DNA of 64,000 nucleotides from Rhynchopus euleeides (taxonomy: Eukaryota; Euglenozoa; Diplonemea; Diplonemida; Diplonemidae): assembly GCA_963210315.1 (NCBI GenBank), contig OY723237.1, positions 744,001-808,000 on the forward strand, given 5' to 3'. The notes beneath the pieces were generated by a model that was not told the origin of the DNA, ran no database searches, and was given only the letters and a program-made list of their open reading frames with translations. Below are positions 1 through 9,257 of the stretch, piece by piece (position 1 is the first letter of the stretch; every line of letters begins with the position of its first letter). Both the position numbers and the translations under genes were made by a program.

Positions 1-289
1 AGGCGGGTGGGGGGGGGAGAGGATTTCGCTGGGTGGGGTGTTGTGTGCGCAAGAGCTCCCTGAGGCGGTCTCGCAGGGGCGATTCGCAGCGTCGCGGGTC
101 TGCGGGATAGCTGGAAAAGGGCAATGCTGCAACGCACCCCGCGTGCCGCTGCTGCCCCACGAGGCGCTGGAATAGAGCCTAAAGAAACAGACGGAACAGA
201 CCTGAATGCGGGCAAGAGGGTCCTGTTCACACCGTTGGACCCACAGAATCAGCACCTTGTCAGGGGAAGGGGTGGTGTGGGATGACGAT

Positions 290-3196
290 TCAGAACAGCG
301 CCAGCCCGGGGCAGGTGCAGCAGTATTCGCCTGAAAAGGCGGACTGCTTCAGCTCCGCAAGTTTCCCGTTATCACGCAGGTGCTTCGGAAGCTCCCCTGT
401 ACGCACGAATGTTATCCACGCATCGTTCGCCGCCTGAAAAGGATCGGGACCCGTCATGCTTTCCCCTGAACTGTGCATCCAATTGTCTGGGGCATGCTTC
501 TTGCCGTCAAGCTCGTAGAGGAACGTCGCGTCAGCGAGGGCGGGGTGGCTGACGTAGTCCACAATACGCATGTTAAAGATCCCTGCCGCCTCACGGGCGA
601 TCCCCCGCGTCAGGAGGCACCGCGTGCCGTACTCTTTGTTGAGAAGCGCCAAAAGCATCGCGCCGGGAACCGCCTTCCCGACAATATCGTACTTTTTTGT
701 ACCCGCCCCTCCAAACAGCCCGAAGGTGACGGGACCAATTGCCAGGCCGATGTGCGACACGATCCCCCTACCGATGTCACGCAGGCCATACGCCGCCCTG
801 CATGCGAGTGTGATATACGCGGGGCGCTCCACCACCGTGTTCCACGCAGCGAGGAGGCGGTCGCCACACATCGACTCGGCGAGCCCCTTGTGCTCCCACA
901 CAACCGTGTTGAAGGTATGGATCAGCTGTGAGTGCACCCCACGCACCTTGTCCAGATCGGTTTCTGCACACCGCAGCGTGTGATCCTTGCTGTTGAATGC
1001 CAGGATGCAGACACGCTTGCTGTGCGGCTGGATTGTGCTGGTGGAGTCCACAGAGCTCTGCCGAGTCAAGCCGGACATCTGAGAACACGGGGACGAGCTG
1101 CCGGACACAACCGAGGCATCACTCTCGTTGTCGGTGTGCTGGCAGTTCGCGATAAGGTTCTTCGGCATAAACTCCATATACACCTCCATCTGGTTCACTA
1201 TGGCCATGAAGGCGCGCTGGATTTGATTCGGACGCTCGATCTTCTTCAGGTAGTCCAGGTCCGACAGGCGCAGCTCCATGACCGCCACGGCGCACTCCTC
1301 CGCCACCTTGTTGTTGTTGTACAGCGCGTTGATGCGGCGCTGCTTCTCCGTCAGCTTCCACACCAGCGGGATGGCAAGCACCAACACGACACCCGCAAAA
1401 ACCCCGGCAATCAGACCCACATTCGCACCCTCCGATGCAGCCTTCTCGATGCACACATTACCCGACAGGTCGGGCCGCCAGAACCCCGGCCTGCACGGAA
1501 CACAATCCTGCCAGTAGAGGTCATGCGCCTCCCCGTTGGTGCAGTTCCCGTGCGACTGATTCATCATCGCCATCGGCTCCCCCTCAAAGTCTACCGCAAT
1601 GCGCCCACCCAGGTGGGGTGTGTACACCTCCACGTCTGTGAGGTATTCCTGCACCGCCTCCAGCAGGGTGGTCACCAGGCACTGTTGGGTGCCCGCCTGG
1701 TGGTTTGCGGCAAGCATGTCGTAGCCGTCGCCCCCACCCAGCAGGAAATTTGTCACCGCCATGCTGTAGACGTGCCTCTTCTCCAGGGGGGCAAAGCGGC
1801 CCTCGGGTGTCCGCACGTCCAGCGACACAACCCTGCTCCCAACAGGCAGGCCAGGGTTCATCTGGAATCGGAAGCCGCTGATCTGGAGGAACAGCCCCGC
1901 ACGGTTAGTCCGGTTGCTCGCGCCATTCGCCTGAAGAAGGCTGATGCCTTTGTTAACAATGTCGAGGAGCACGGTGCCCGACACGTTCACCCGGCAGACC
2001 GCATTGGCAAAGGGGTAGGTGTCCCACAGGTGGGTCATGCGGATGGGACCAGCAGGCCAACCGACACCCCGCGTTGCGCCTGCGTTGACAATCGCGATCT
2101 CTGTGTTGGCCCGGAGGGCCATTGCGTCGGCGGTCATCACGCCCACCTCGCATTCCTGCTGCAGGCAGACGAGGAGGCCGCCGGATCTTTCTCCAGGCAT
2201 TTCCCCGGTGGATGTCGCGATGACGATGTCGTTCGACAGGCAGAGCGCAACCTGCTCGTGGATCCACAGCTTCGACTCGAGGAAGGCGGGATCCTCGCGG
2301 TTCCCAGGGGGGGTCCTCCGGTGCAGGTCTTGGTATTGGAGGGTGTAATTCCAACCTCCCCCGCCCAGCTCCACCATGCTCAGCACGACAAGCATATGCC
2401 TGGTGGGGTAGAAAGGGCTGGCGTAAAGCACTGTTGTGCCGTTCACTGTAAATGCCGCCTCCCGAGGCACCACATCTGACACCACAACGTCGATATCGTA
2501 GGAGGTGAGTGTGAGGAACTCGTCACTCCGGCTGGATCGCTGCTCCGTTCGCAGCGCCACAATCTGGCTAACCCCCGCCTCCCGCAACCTCCGGGTGAGG
2601 AGAGGGACGATGGTGCTGTGCGCCACGACCTTATTGGATCGGCCCGTGAATGTGTCCGACCAGAGGAGCAGAACACCGACTTTGACGCCGTCGATCTCCT
2701 TGATGTGCACTGAAGACAGCAGGTGCGCCAGGAAAGGGAATGTATTGTCGACGAGGAAGTCCGACATCACCCAGGGGTGTCGGCTCTGGAGGACGAAGTC
2801 CTCCAGATCGAGCCCGGCGCTGGAGGAGAGGAAGTGGTCGTTCCGCATGGTGACGAAGTCAAGCCCAAGCCGATCCCAGGCTGCGTAGTTGAGCCGCAAC
2901 CCATCAGGGTGCGCCAGCACTGTCCTCGATCTGAAGTCAGGTGTGGAGAAGGTGACAGCCCCACGCGCATCAGACCTGTAATGATCCAGCCAAGCTTTCA
3001 TATCCGGAAACCCACCCCTGTCGCACGGGGAGTCTGTGACCTCAGGGTTGCACGGCACCAAGGGGTTGTATCGTTTCTCGTGCGGCGCGACCGGAGGCGA
3101 CAGGCCCAGGAACCCCATGACGCGGATTGGTGGCTTGCCCACAGCGGACAGCGGCACAGGGCACATCACGATGCATAGCCATAGAGCTGCCTGCAT
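290..3196 (-). CDS. Receptor-like protein: 5'-nucleotidase-like ectodomain, one membrane helix, cyclase-like domain
   Basis: The frame is open from 3577, but the ATG at 3196 is preferred because it starts a good signal peptide (MQAALWLCIVMCPVPLSA); the 127 codons before it are low-complexity and repeat-derived. The product is 968 aa. The ectodomain resembles a degenerate UshA/5'-nucleotidase: MRNDHF (about residue 116) sits where metallophosphatases have GNHEF, and NAGATR (371) matches the NAGG.R motif of the C-terminal substrate domain. A Cys-rich neck precedes a membrane helix (about 592-613). A linker with an AFMAIVNQ juxtamembrane motif leads to a class III nucleotidyl-cyclase-like domain (about 727-900) with GDRLLAAW, GLAIGPVTFG and KYDIVG. 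The first metal-binding Asp is not evident (VCILAFNSKDH), so both enzymatic parts may be inactive. Trypanosomatid receptor cyclases share the overall layout. The partial gene at 62974 is a paralogue. Confidence 0.75.
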   Translation of the reverse strand: MQAALWLCIVMCPVPLSAVGKPPIRVMGFLGLSPPVAPHEKRYNPLVPCNPEVTDSPCDRGGFPDMKAWLDHYRSDARGAVTFSTPDFRSRTVLAHPDGLRLNYAAWDRLGLDFVTMRNDHFLSSSAGLDLEDFVLQSRHPWVMSDFLVDNTFPFLAHLLSSVHIKEIDGVKVGVLLLWSDTFTGRSNKVVAHSTIVPLLTRRLREAGVSQIVALRTEQRSSRSDEFLTLTSYDIDVVVSDVVPREAAFTVNGTTVLYASPFYPTRHMLVVLSMVELGGGGWNYTLQYQDLHRRTPPGNREDPAFLESKLWIHEQVALCLSNDIVIATSTGEMPGERSGGLLVCLQQECEVGVMTADAMALRANTEIAIVNAGATRGVGWPAGPIRMTHLWDTYPFANAVCRVNVSGTVLLDIVNKGISLLQANGASNRTNRAGLFLQISGFRFQMNPGLPVGSRVVSLDVRTPEGRFAPLEKRHVYSMAVTNFLLGGGDGYDMLAANHQAGTQQCLVTTLLEAVQEYLTDVEVYTPHLGGRIAVDFEGEPMAMMNQSHGNCTNGEAHDLYWQDCVPCRPGFWRPDLSGNVCIEKAASEGANVGLIAGVFAGVVLVLAIPLVWKLTEKQRRINALYNNNKVAEECAVAVMELRLSDLDYLKKIERPNQIQRAFMAIVNQMEVYMEFMPKNLIANCQHTDNESDASVVSGSSSPCSQMSGLTRQSSVDSTSTIQPHSKRVCILAFNSKDHTLRCAETDLDKVRGVHSQLIHTFNTVVWEHKGLAESMCGDRLLAAWNTVVERPAYITLACRAAYGLRDIGRGIVSHIGLAIGPVTFGLFGGAGTKKYDIVGKAVPGAMLLALLNKEYGTRCLLTRGIAREAAGIFNMRIVDYVSHPALADATFLYELDGKKHAPDNWMHSSGESMTGPDPFQAANDAWITFVRTGELPKHLRDNGKLAELKQSAFSGEYCCTCPGLALF

Positions 3197-3483
3197 GGGT
3201 CGCAGCCCGCCCTCGCATGGGAGTGGGGGCGACACCGTAAACCCGGGTGGAGGAGGGGGAGCGCTGATGTGTCTGCGATGTGGTGGTGGGGGGCGTGTGT
3301 GTGCGGAGAACTCAGAAAATATTTTAAGGCGGTGATAGATCTGAACGGTATATACGCACCTCTCCCCTTCATCGCACTCCTGAAGATTTACCCAACGCGG
3401 CGTGAGACACACCGGCATAGGGTGGTGTGCAGAGGAGGTGCCCCCACCCACGTCGGTGCAGAATGGTGCCCTGCATGGCCCAT

Positions 3484-3561
3484 GCAGAGAGGGGGGTTTG
3501 ATCGTCGAGAGTGAATGGAAAAGCAGAGAGGGGGGTTTGATCGTCGAGAGGGAATGGAAAA
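3484..3561. repeat. 39-bp tandem duplication
   Basis: Two adjacent copies (3484-3522 and 3523-3561) begin GCAGAGAGGGGGGTTTGATC and differ by one base (GAGAGTGAATGG against GAGAGGGAATGG). The second copy runs into the dispersed 54-bp repeat. Confidence 0.85.
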
Positions 3562-3596
3562 GTAAATCTCCCAGCACCTTCTCGCAATGTTAGTCC
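3543..3596. repeat. 54-bp dispersed repeat, copy 1
   Basis: The block from GTCGAGAG to GCAATGTTAGTCCT recurs at about 55216-55270 with a handful of differences. Both copies lie 250-400 bp upstream of minus-strand host genes, in the same orientation. Read on the minus strand it holds GACTAAC followed about 25 nt later by a pyrimidine-rich stretch. It may be a short mobile fragment or a shared 5' element. Confidence 0.7.
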
Positions 3597-4456
3597 TTTT
3601 TGTAGTCACTACACCAGATATGTTGTACAAGGCAGATCAATGCACAACGGGAGGGTGTGTAGCAGTTGTCTGTCAGTGGCTTGGTGGTTGGACCGCAATA
3701 CAGTATCACTAAAACACAACCAGGTGTCTGTCCGTAATACGTAGTCTCTCCTTGACACCATATACTTTGTGCCCCTGTATCGTTGTTTTTTTGTACGAAT
3801 AAATGGCGGAAGGGAAGGAGGGGAAGGGAAAGCAGGTGTAAAGCAGAGAGGGGGGGGGGGGGGTGGTGGAGAGGGGGTGGGGTGGGTGGAGGCATCGCGG
3901 CTGTTGGAAACGTGGGCAGGAATTTGCATCCCGCGCGACTTGTTCGGGGGGGGAGGGGGCGGGTGGGGCTGGTGTGCAGTGGAAAATCGTATCAAGACCC
4001 AAGAGGAGGGCGTGCTCTTGGTGCCATCTCGACACCTCGTGGCCTGCACAAAAAGGGTTCGCCTGTGTCATGCAGGGTCCCCACACAGCCCACGCGTCAA
4101 CCTGTTAGGTTTCTTTTTGTCACAGCACACACCTCTCTTGAAACGATCTCCCCCGATGTACAACAAACACACACCACCCCCTCCTCCTCTTCCCTCTCTT
4201 TGCAAGCTTTCAAGCTCCCCGCTCCCCACCCCCTCGCGCCTTCGTTTTTTGTTCGCGGGTTGTCCCCCCCCCCCCCCCCCGACACACACACGTGAAATCC
4301 GATTATTTTGCAGCAGTGGAGAGCACAAAACAAGGAGGCATGCCCTTGCTGTGCCTTGAGGCGATCGCCACTGCAACTGCAAAAAAATAGACCACCACAT
4401 CCCGCACGCGAATCAGCTTTCTATACAGTTGTCCAACAAACATTGGTGGGGTAAAA

Positions 4457-4530
4457 ACATTGGTGGGGTAAAAACTAAGGTGGATTTCAGGATTTCTCAG
4501 AGCTAAGGTGGGTTATTACCCCACCAATGT
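4457..4530. repeat. 74-bp palindromic unit, left copy
   Basis: An imperfect palindrome with ends ACATTGGTGGGGTAA and its complement. An equally long unit lies at the other end of the pogo-type element in the SAME orientation, although the surrounding arms are inverted. It therefore looks like a miniature element in its own right or a transposase-binding unit. Confidence 0.7.
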
Positions 4531-4877
4531 TTTTACCCCACGGCAGCAGAACACAATGCAGATTTTTGCAGAAATGTGGTGGGTGGGGTGGGTGCCTCAT
4601 ACATCGCACGGTGCCTACGCGATCACATGTGTGGTTGGGGGCGTGGGCTGGTTGGGAGGCGGGGCGTGTGGGACGGGGGCGGGGGGTTGGGGACGGCTAT
4701 CTTGCAAAGCGCAGCTCTCTTCTCAGCATCAGCAGAACAGCAGGTACCGACACAGGGTACGGAATGCAAAAATGGCGGATATACACTTCTGGTTACATAC
4801 AGGCACTCGAAGGTGGAAGTTGAACAGTGAAAAATACCAACGGTACGTCAGTCAGTGAGTGAAAACACACACGCCAA

Positions 4878-5858
4878 GTGGCAGTCATCTTCTTCCCGAA
4901 GAGGCGTTCGGCCTGCCTCACTACCTCGTTGGGGTTGACGAAGCCCCCACCCCTGCGTGTTGTCCGGAGTGTGGTGAGGTGCTGGGACCCGCATCTCAGG
5001 TGTGATCACAGCCGGGCGCCCACCACGAGTGCGCTTCGCCGGGGGGCTCTCGTTGCGCACCCTGGCCTTTCGCTTGGTGAGGACACACTCGCCCTCCTCA
5101 CCGTGCTCTCACTCACTTTCTTCGTGCCATGTGCAGCATTCAAAGTCTATCGCGAGCGCGCCGATCTCGAACTCCTGGTCCGTCCAGGCAACTCTCTTGC
5201 GCTTGCATGTTACGTGGTTCTCCATGAAGGAGAGGTAACCTGAGTTGGGAAGCTGGTTGGAGGGGGGAGGGGGGGATCGCTAGCCGACAGGTGCCCTCTG
5301 GGTGAGGTTGCGAGACAGAAATAAGGCGGGCGGGCGGGGTGGGGGGTGGACCCCCCACCCTCTGCCCCGCCCCGCACATTTCTTTCTGTCTCGCAACCTC
5401 ACCCAGAGGGCACCTGTCGGCTAGCGATCCCCCCCTCCCCCCTCCAACCAGCTTCCCAACTCAGGTTACCTCTCCTTCATGGAGAACCACGTAACATGCA
5501 AGCGCAAGAGAGTTGCCTGGACGGACCAGGAGTTCGATGAGATCGGTGCTCTCGCGATAGACCTTGGTAATGTATCCAAGGCTAAGCGCCGATGGGATGC
5601 TGCACATGGCACGAAGAAAGTGAGTGAGAGCACGGTGAGGAGGGCTCGCGAGTGTGTCCTCGCCAAGCGGAAGACCAGGGTGCGCAACGAGAGCCCCCCG
5701 GCGAAGCGCGCTCGTGGTGGGCGCCCGGCTGTGATCACACCTGAGATGCGGGCCCAGCTGCTCACCACACTCCGGACAACACGCAGGGGTGGGGGCTTCG
5801 TCAACCCCAACGAGGTAGTGAGGCAGGCCGAACGCCTCTTCGGGAAGAAGATGACTGC
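4878..5858. repeat. Large fold-back: inverted copy of the transposase 5' end
   Basis: About 4880-5335 is the reverse complement of about 5350-5858, with a roughly 15-bp G-rich centre. The right arm holds the first 125 or so codons of the transposase and its leader; the left arm encodes the same peptide (VRNESPPAKR..RGGRPAVITPEM) on the minus strand with small deletions and substitutions. Transcription through both arms would give a long hairpin RNA matching the transposase mRNA. Confidence 0.85.
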
Positions 5859-7029
5859 CGAGTGGGCACGACTCTTCCTCCGCCAGTCAAACTGGCGACG
5901 CAGGCGCACCTCCAGCACCGTGACCCCCTCAGCTGCAGAGATCAAGCGCGAGAAAGAATGGCTTGTGAACGAGCTCCAAGCAGTGTTCGAGGAGTTCGAC
6001 GTGGACTCAGACAGGATGGTCGTGAACCTGGATCAAACCATGGTGCCGTACTGCCTCCACTCAGGCTACACCTGGTCGGATGTGAAGGCGGAGGAGGCGG
6101 AGCGGGGTGGAAGGGGTGTTGCGACATCAGCTGGGAAGCTGAAGGAGGCAGTGTCGGTCACCCTGGCCGTATCCATGTCAGGGGAGCGCCTGCCCGGGCA
6201 GGTCATCTACCGCGGGAAGACGGTGCGTTGCAGGCCCCGCTGGAAGGCGAAGTACGGGGAAAGGGCCTGGGACATTACCTCCAACAAGTCCAGGTGGTCA
6301 AACACCACCACCATGGGGCAGTACATCGACAATGTGCTGGTCCCGTATCGGAAGCGTGTGTGTGAGGAGAACTGCCACGACGAGGACACACGATTTGTCC
6401 TCTTGCTGGACCAGTTTGCAGGCCAGAAGAATGAAGTCATCGTTCAGAAGCTCCGGGATGCCTTGTGGGAACCAGTGTTTGTTCCTGCGGGTATGACGGC
6501 TTTCTGCCAACCCCTGGATATCAGCGTGATGGCCGTCTTCAAAGCTAAAGTCAAGGAGCGCTACGAGGCTTTCCACAACAGCCTGTGCACAAAACTCGAA
6601 CGGAAGCGTGACCGTGCAGCACTCAAGTTGGAACAGGCAGCTACCGGGACCATCGAGCTGGATGACGAGAAGGAGGCGCAATACCTCGCTAGCCTTACGG
6701 CCCAGGTGAAGATCACGGGGAAGGAGATCCGCCAGCGCCACTTGAAGTGGATGGCATGGGCCTTCAATCAGGTCAGTGCTGACACCATTCAGTCTGGATG
6801 GAAGAAGATCCTGCCGCAGGAGGAGGTCATTGACTGTGACGAGAGTGGTGAGGGTGATGACGGAGCGGTGCGTGATGATGACGAAGGGAGCGTCCACTCC
6901 GTCTACGACGTCGACTTGGACGAGGACCCCATCACGGCTGTCCTGGAGTGCGTGGTGGCAGACGACTCCCCAGACCCTGTCCACTCTGTCGACGATGACG
7001 ATGACACGGAAGACTCCTACGACAACTGA
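5479..7029 (+). CDS. Pogo/Tigger-type DDD transposase
   Basis: An intact 516-aa frame with an ATG just after the palindrome centre. The N-terminal third is basic and predicted DNA-binding (KRKRVAWTDQEFDEIG, then RARGGRPAVITPEM). The catalytic core fits the pogo pattern: VVNLDQT (Asp185), FVLLLDQFAGQKNE (Asp311), then PAGMTAFCQPLDISV (Asp347), giving a third Asp 36 residues after the second, as in pogo/Tigger DDD enzymes. The C-terminus is acidic and low-complexity (ESGEGDDGAVRDDDEGS and on). The family catalyses cut-and-paste transposition, normally at TA. The gene is uninterrupted and could encode an active enzyme; its terminal repeats flank it on both sides. Confidence 0.9.
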   Translation: MENHVTCKRKRVAWTDQEFDEIGALAIDLGNVSKAKRRWDAAHGTKKVSESTVRRARECVLAKRKTRVRNESPPAKRARGGRPAVITPEMRAQLLTTLRTTRRGGGFVNPNEVVRQAERLFGKKMTAEWARLFLRQSNWRRRRTSSTVTPSAAEIKREKEWLVNELQAVFEEFDVDSDRMVVNLDQTMVPYCLHSGYTWSDVKAEEAERGGRGVATSAGKLKEAVSVTLAVSMSGERLPGQVIYRGKTVRCRPRWKAKYGERAWDITSNKSRWSNTTTMGQYIDNVLVPYRKRVCEENCHDEDTRFVLLLDQFAGQKNEVIVQKLRDALWEPVFVPAGMTAFCQPLDISVMAVFKAKVKERYEAFHNSLCTKLERKRDRAALKLEQAATGTIELDDEKEAQYLASLTAQVKITGKEIRQRHLKWMAWAFNQVSADTIQSGWKKILPQEEVIDCDESGEGDDGAVRDDDEGSVHSVYDVDLDEDPITAVLECVVADDSPDPVHSVDDDDDTEDSYDN

Positions 7030-7573
7030 TCTCTGACTGACGTACCGTTTGTAGTTTTTCATTGATTTTTTTGTGTTTCTGTGGGGCATACAGTACAAGA
7101 CAATGTTCCGAGGGCTGTGCTGTCAGCCATCAAAATTTAGAGGAAGTTTTCGACCAGAACAAGCGGCTTGTCCTGTATTGCTTCTCAAGTACCCCCCTCC
7201 TTCTACTCGGTCGGGGATCTTTACTTTTCTTTTTCGTTGCACACCAGAAGCTTCCACCTTCGAGTGCCTGTATGTAACCAGAAGTGTATATCCGCCATTT
7301 TTGCATTCCGTACCCTGTGTCGGTACCTGCTGTTCTGCTGATGCTGAGAAGAGAGCTGCGCTTTGCAAGATAGCCGTCCCCAACCCCCCGCCCCCGTCCC
7401 ACACGCCCCGCCTCCCAACCAGCCCACGCCCCCAACCACACATGTGATCGCGTAGGCACCGTGCGATGTATGAGGCACCCACCCCACCCACCACATTTCT
7501 GCAAAAATCTGCATTGTGTTCTGCTGCCGTGGGGTAAAAACATTGGTGGGGTAGCAACATTGGTGGGTTAAAA

Positions 7574-7647
7574 ACATTGGTGGGGTAAAAACTAAGGTGG
7601 ATTTTCGGATTTTTTGGAGCTAAGGTGGGTTTTTACCCCACCAATGT
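7574..7647. repeat. 74-bp palindromic unit, right copy
   Basis: Same length and orientation as the unit at 4457-4530, with several substitutions. It forms the right end of the pogo-type element. Confidence 0.7.
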
Positions 7648-7649
7648 TA

Positions 7650-8063
7650 GTTGGATGACTGTAACAAACATTTCAGGAGCGTAGAACCGCACCAACCATA
7701 TGCTTTTGAGGGCAAAACATCCTCCCACTGCACACACATTACGTTAAGGTTTGGTTGCTTAGGGGTGTAGGGCGCCACCGGGAGTAAGCTGCGATGCTGC
7801 CATGTCACACACACACACACACACACACGCGGTATATGTAGATGCTGTTTCGCACATCATTTTCACACATCGGGCTGCCCCCATCCCATCCCATCCCCCC
7901 ACCCCCCCCCCCCCCCCCGCATGGCTGTCAGAAGAGCCATCATGGGTGAGCCATTCCGCCTGACACTACGGGAGAGCGCAGGGCACACACCGCTGACATG
8001 ACACACTGCCACAGGAGCTGCGTGTGTGTATGCCGGAGGGGGGTTGGTGCGGCAGAAGCAAAT
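7650..8063. other. Gene-free spacer with (CA)n and a C-run
   Basis: It contains a CA dinucleotide run (about 7807-7829) and a C/G homopolymer near 7900. No coding signal was seen. It lies 3' of the minus-strand gene ending at 8064. Confidence 0.5.
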
Positions 8064-8567
8064 CTACTTTTTGGCCGCCGGGCTGACCGGGCTCGCCGCG
8101 CGCTGCTTATGCGGCACATCTTTGGGGGACCCCGCCGGGTGCGCCTCAGCGACATATGTGGAATCCACCACCACCCAGCCCAGGTGGTCCAGGAAGTCTT
8201 CCGCCTTCCGCATCACGGGGTTGGAGGTGCACACGGCACCAACCGACTGGCCATCCGGGTCGTAGTACAGCTCACCATCCTTCACACCGATGATGGTGCT
8301 GACAGCATCCTCATACCCGCCTTTGGTGTGCTCCACCCTCTGCCCGTGGTAGAACCCAAATGGCGCACAGGCTTCGACAGTCGCATCGAAGGTGTCGATC
8401 ACAACCTCCTCAGGGGTCCACCGCCAATACTTGAACGCTGCAACATCAACACCCTCCTCCACAGGACGCAGCGGCGGCGGCACCCCCGAAGCAGCAACCT
8501 CCTCCTCGCCCCCAGCCTCGGGCATCACCACCTCCTCCTCCTCCGGCTTGCTACCTTCGGCAGACAT
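8064..8567 (-). CDS. Small acidic protein with an SH3-like/beta module
   Basis: The ATG at 8567 (MSAEGSKPEEEEVV) gives 167 aa. The frame extends upstream to 8801, but that part is compositionally poor and covers a homopolymer. After an acidic, Pro-rich N-terminus comes a compact segment with GFYHGQRVEHTKGG, VSTIIGVKDGELYYDPDG and GAVCTSNP, a pattern of alternating hydrophobics and turns typical of small beta-barrel (SH3/Tudor-like) modules. The C-terminus is basic. No enzyme motif is visible. It shares the minus orientation of the other host genes. The fold suggestion is inference; the protein was not recognised. Confidence 0.55.
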   Translation of the reverse strand: MSAEGSKPEEEEVVMPEAGGEEEVAASGVPPPLRPVEEGVDVAAFKYWRWTPEEVVIDTFDATVEACAPFGFYHGQRVEHTKGGYEDAVSTIIGVKDGELYYDPDGQSVGAVCTSNPVMRKAEDFLDHLGWVVVDSTYVAEAHPAGSPKDVPHKQRAASPVSPAAKK

Positions 8568-9257
8568 GGGCAGGCGGTGGGACGCTAGGCTAGGCTCTAG
8601 GGTGGTGTGGAGTCTGAGGCGCACTGAAGCAGGAAGAGTGGGCTGGGAGGCTCCTTTGTGCTGCTGTGTAGGGGGGGGGGGTAGGGGGGGCCATATTTTT
8701 TTTTTCATGTCGCTCCCGTTGGTCACTTCGCTGCTTTGAGTCAGCCACGTGGCGGAAGCCGGACCGCAGGGAGGGGCGTTGCGCCCGTTGACGCCTCTCA
8801 CTCCTCATGTGCCTTGAGTAGCTGCCAGGTGGGTCTGCTTTGAGGCGGGGAATCGCGTCAGGCCAAACAGCCACTGCGAGGACGTCTCCCCTAAAAGAAA
8901 AGAAAGAATGTGGGAAGGGGACGGGGGTGGGATGGGTGGGCAGCGCAAGCCGGAAGGAGCGCCTCCCATGGGGCGGAAGCTCACCCGACAGCATAAAATG
9001 CTGCGAAAACAACAAAAAAAGGGAAAATAAACCACGCACACCACAACATCAATAAAACCAAAGCCGTGCAGAAAGGGCCCCTCCGCATATATGAAACAGG
9101 GCACACAGCGGAAAAAGAGTTACCAGAGCTTGCTTTAGTTTCCCCTCGGAGGAGGGTAATCACAGGGGGCGCCACGTGAAGGCAGCAAGTTGGATTTTAT
9201 CCCCCCTGGTAGCAGAGGTAGGTTTCGATCCTACGACCTGTGTGGTGACAAGGGTGA
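8568..9257. other. Intergenic DNA with a possible tRNA 3'-half
   Basis: No convincing coding frame. It holds a G-run plus T-run near 8672-8705 and, at its right end, a tRNA-like segment on the minus strand. The left end of a TIR element begins at 9258. Confidence 0.5.
9207..9240 (-). pseudogene. tRNA 3'-half relic
   Basis: On the minus strand a perfect 5-bp T-stem (GTAGG/CCTAC) encloses loop ATCGAAA, giving a good internal B box (GGATCGAAACC). A 5-nt variable-loop-like AGGTC precedes it, and a 7-nt acceptor strand (CTCTGCT), A and CCA follow. No complementary 5' acceptor strand (AGCAGAG) was found upstream, and the anticodon stem does not pair. It is therefore a truncated tRNA, tRNA-derived repeat or chance match. 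Confidence 0.3.

Larger units (their letters stand above)
3197..4439. other. Gene-free stretch with G/C homopolymers and short repeats
   Basis: This stretch lies upstream of the minus-strand receptor gene and has no convincing coding frame. It holds a 39-bp tandem duplication, a 54-bp sequence repeated near 55.2 kb, a G-run near 3850, purine-rich low-complexity DNA and a C-run near 4262. Frames on either strand are low-complexity (poly-Pro or poly-Gly). A promoter or trans-splice acceptor for the gene ending at 290 would be expected here, but none can be defined. Confidence 0.6.
4440..7647 (+). mobile_element. Pogo-type DNA transposon with long inverted repeats
   Basis: Both ends read ACATTGGTGGGGTAAAAA inward. 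Large inverted repeats pair about 4525-4860 with about 7033-7540; the right arm carries roughly 180 bp of extra sequence (about 7075-7245). The interior encodes an intact transposase (5479-7029) and an inverted partial copy of that gene. A TA follows the right end (7648-7649), but AA precedes the left end, so a clean target duplication is not seen. Superfamily assignment rests on the transposase. Confidence 0.8.

Noticed and set aside
932-2479. 515-aa plus-strand frame
   Set aside because: His/Arg/Val-rich antisense shadow of the receptor gene at 290-3196, as expected with very high third-position GC.
5140-5379. Separate minus-strand gene upstream of the transposase
   Set aside because: It is part of the inverted duplication of the transposase 5' region and stops early.
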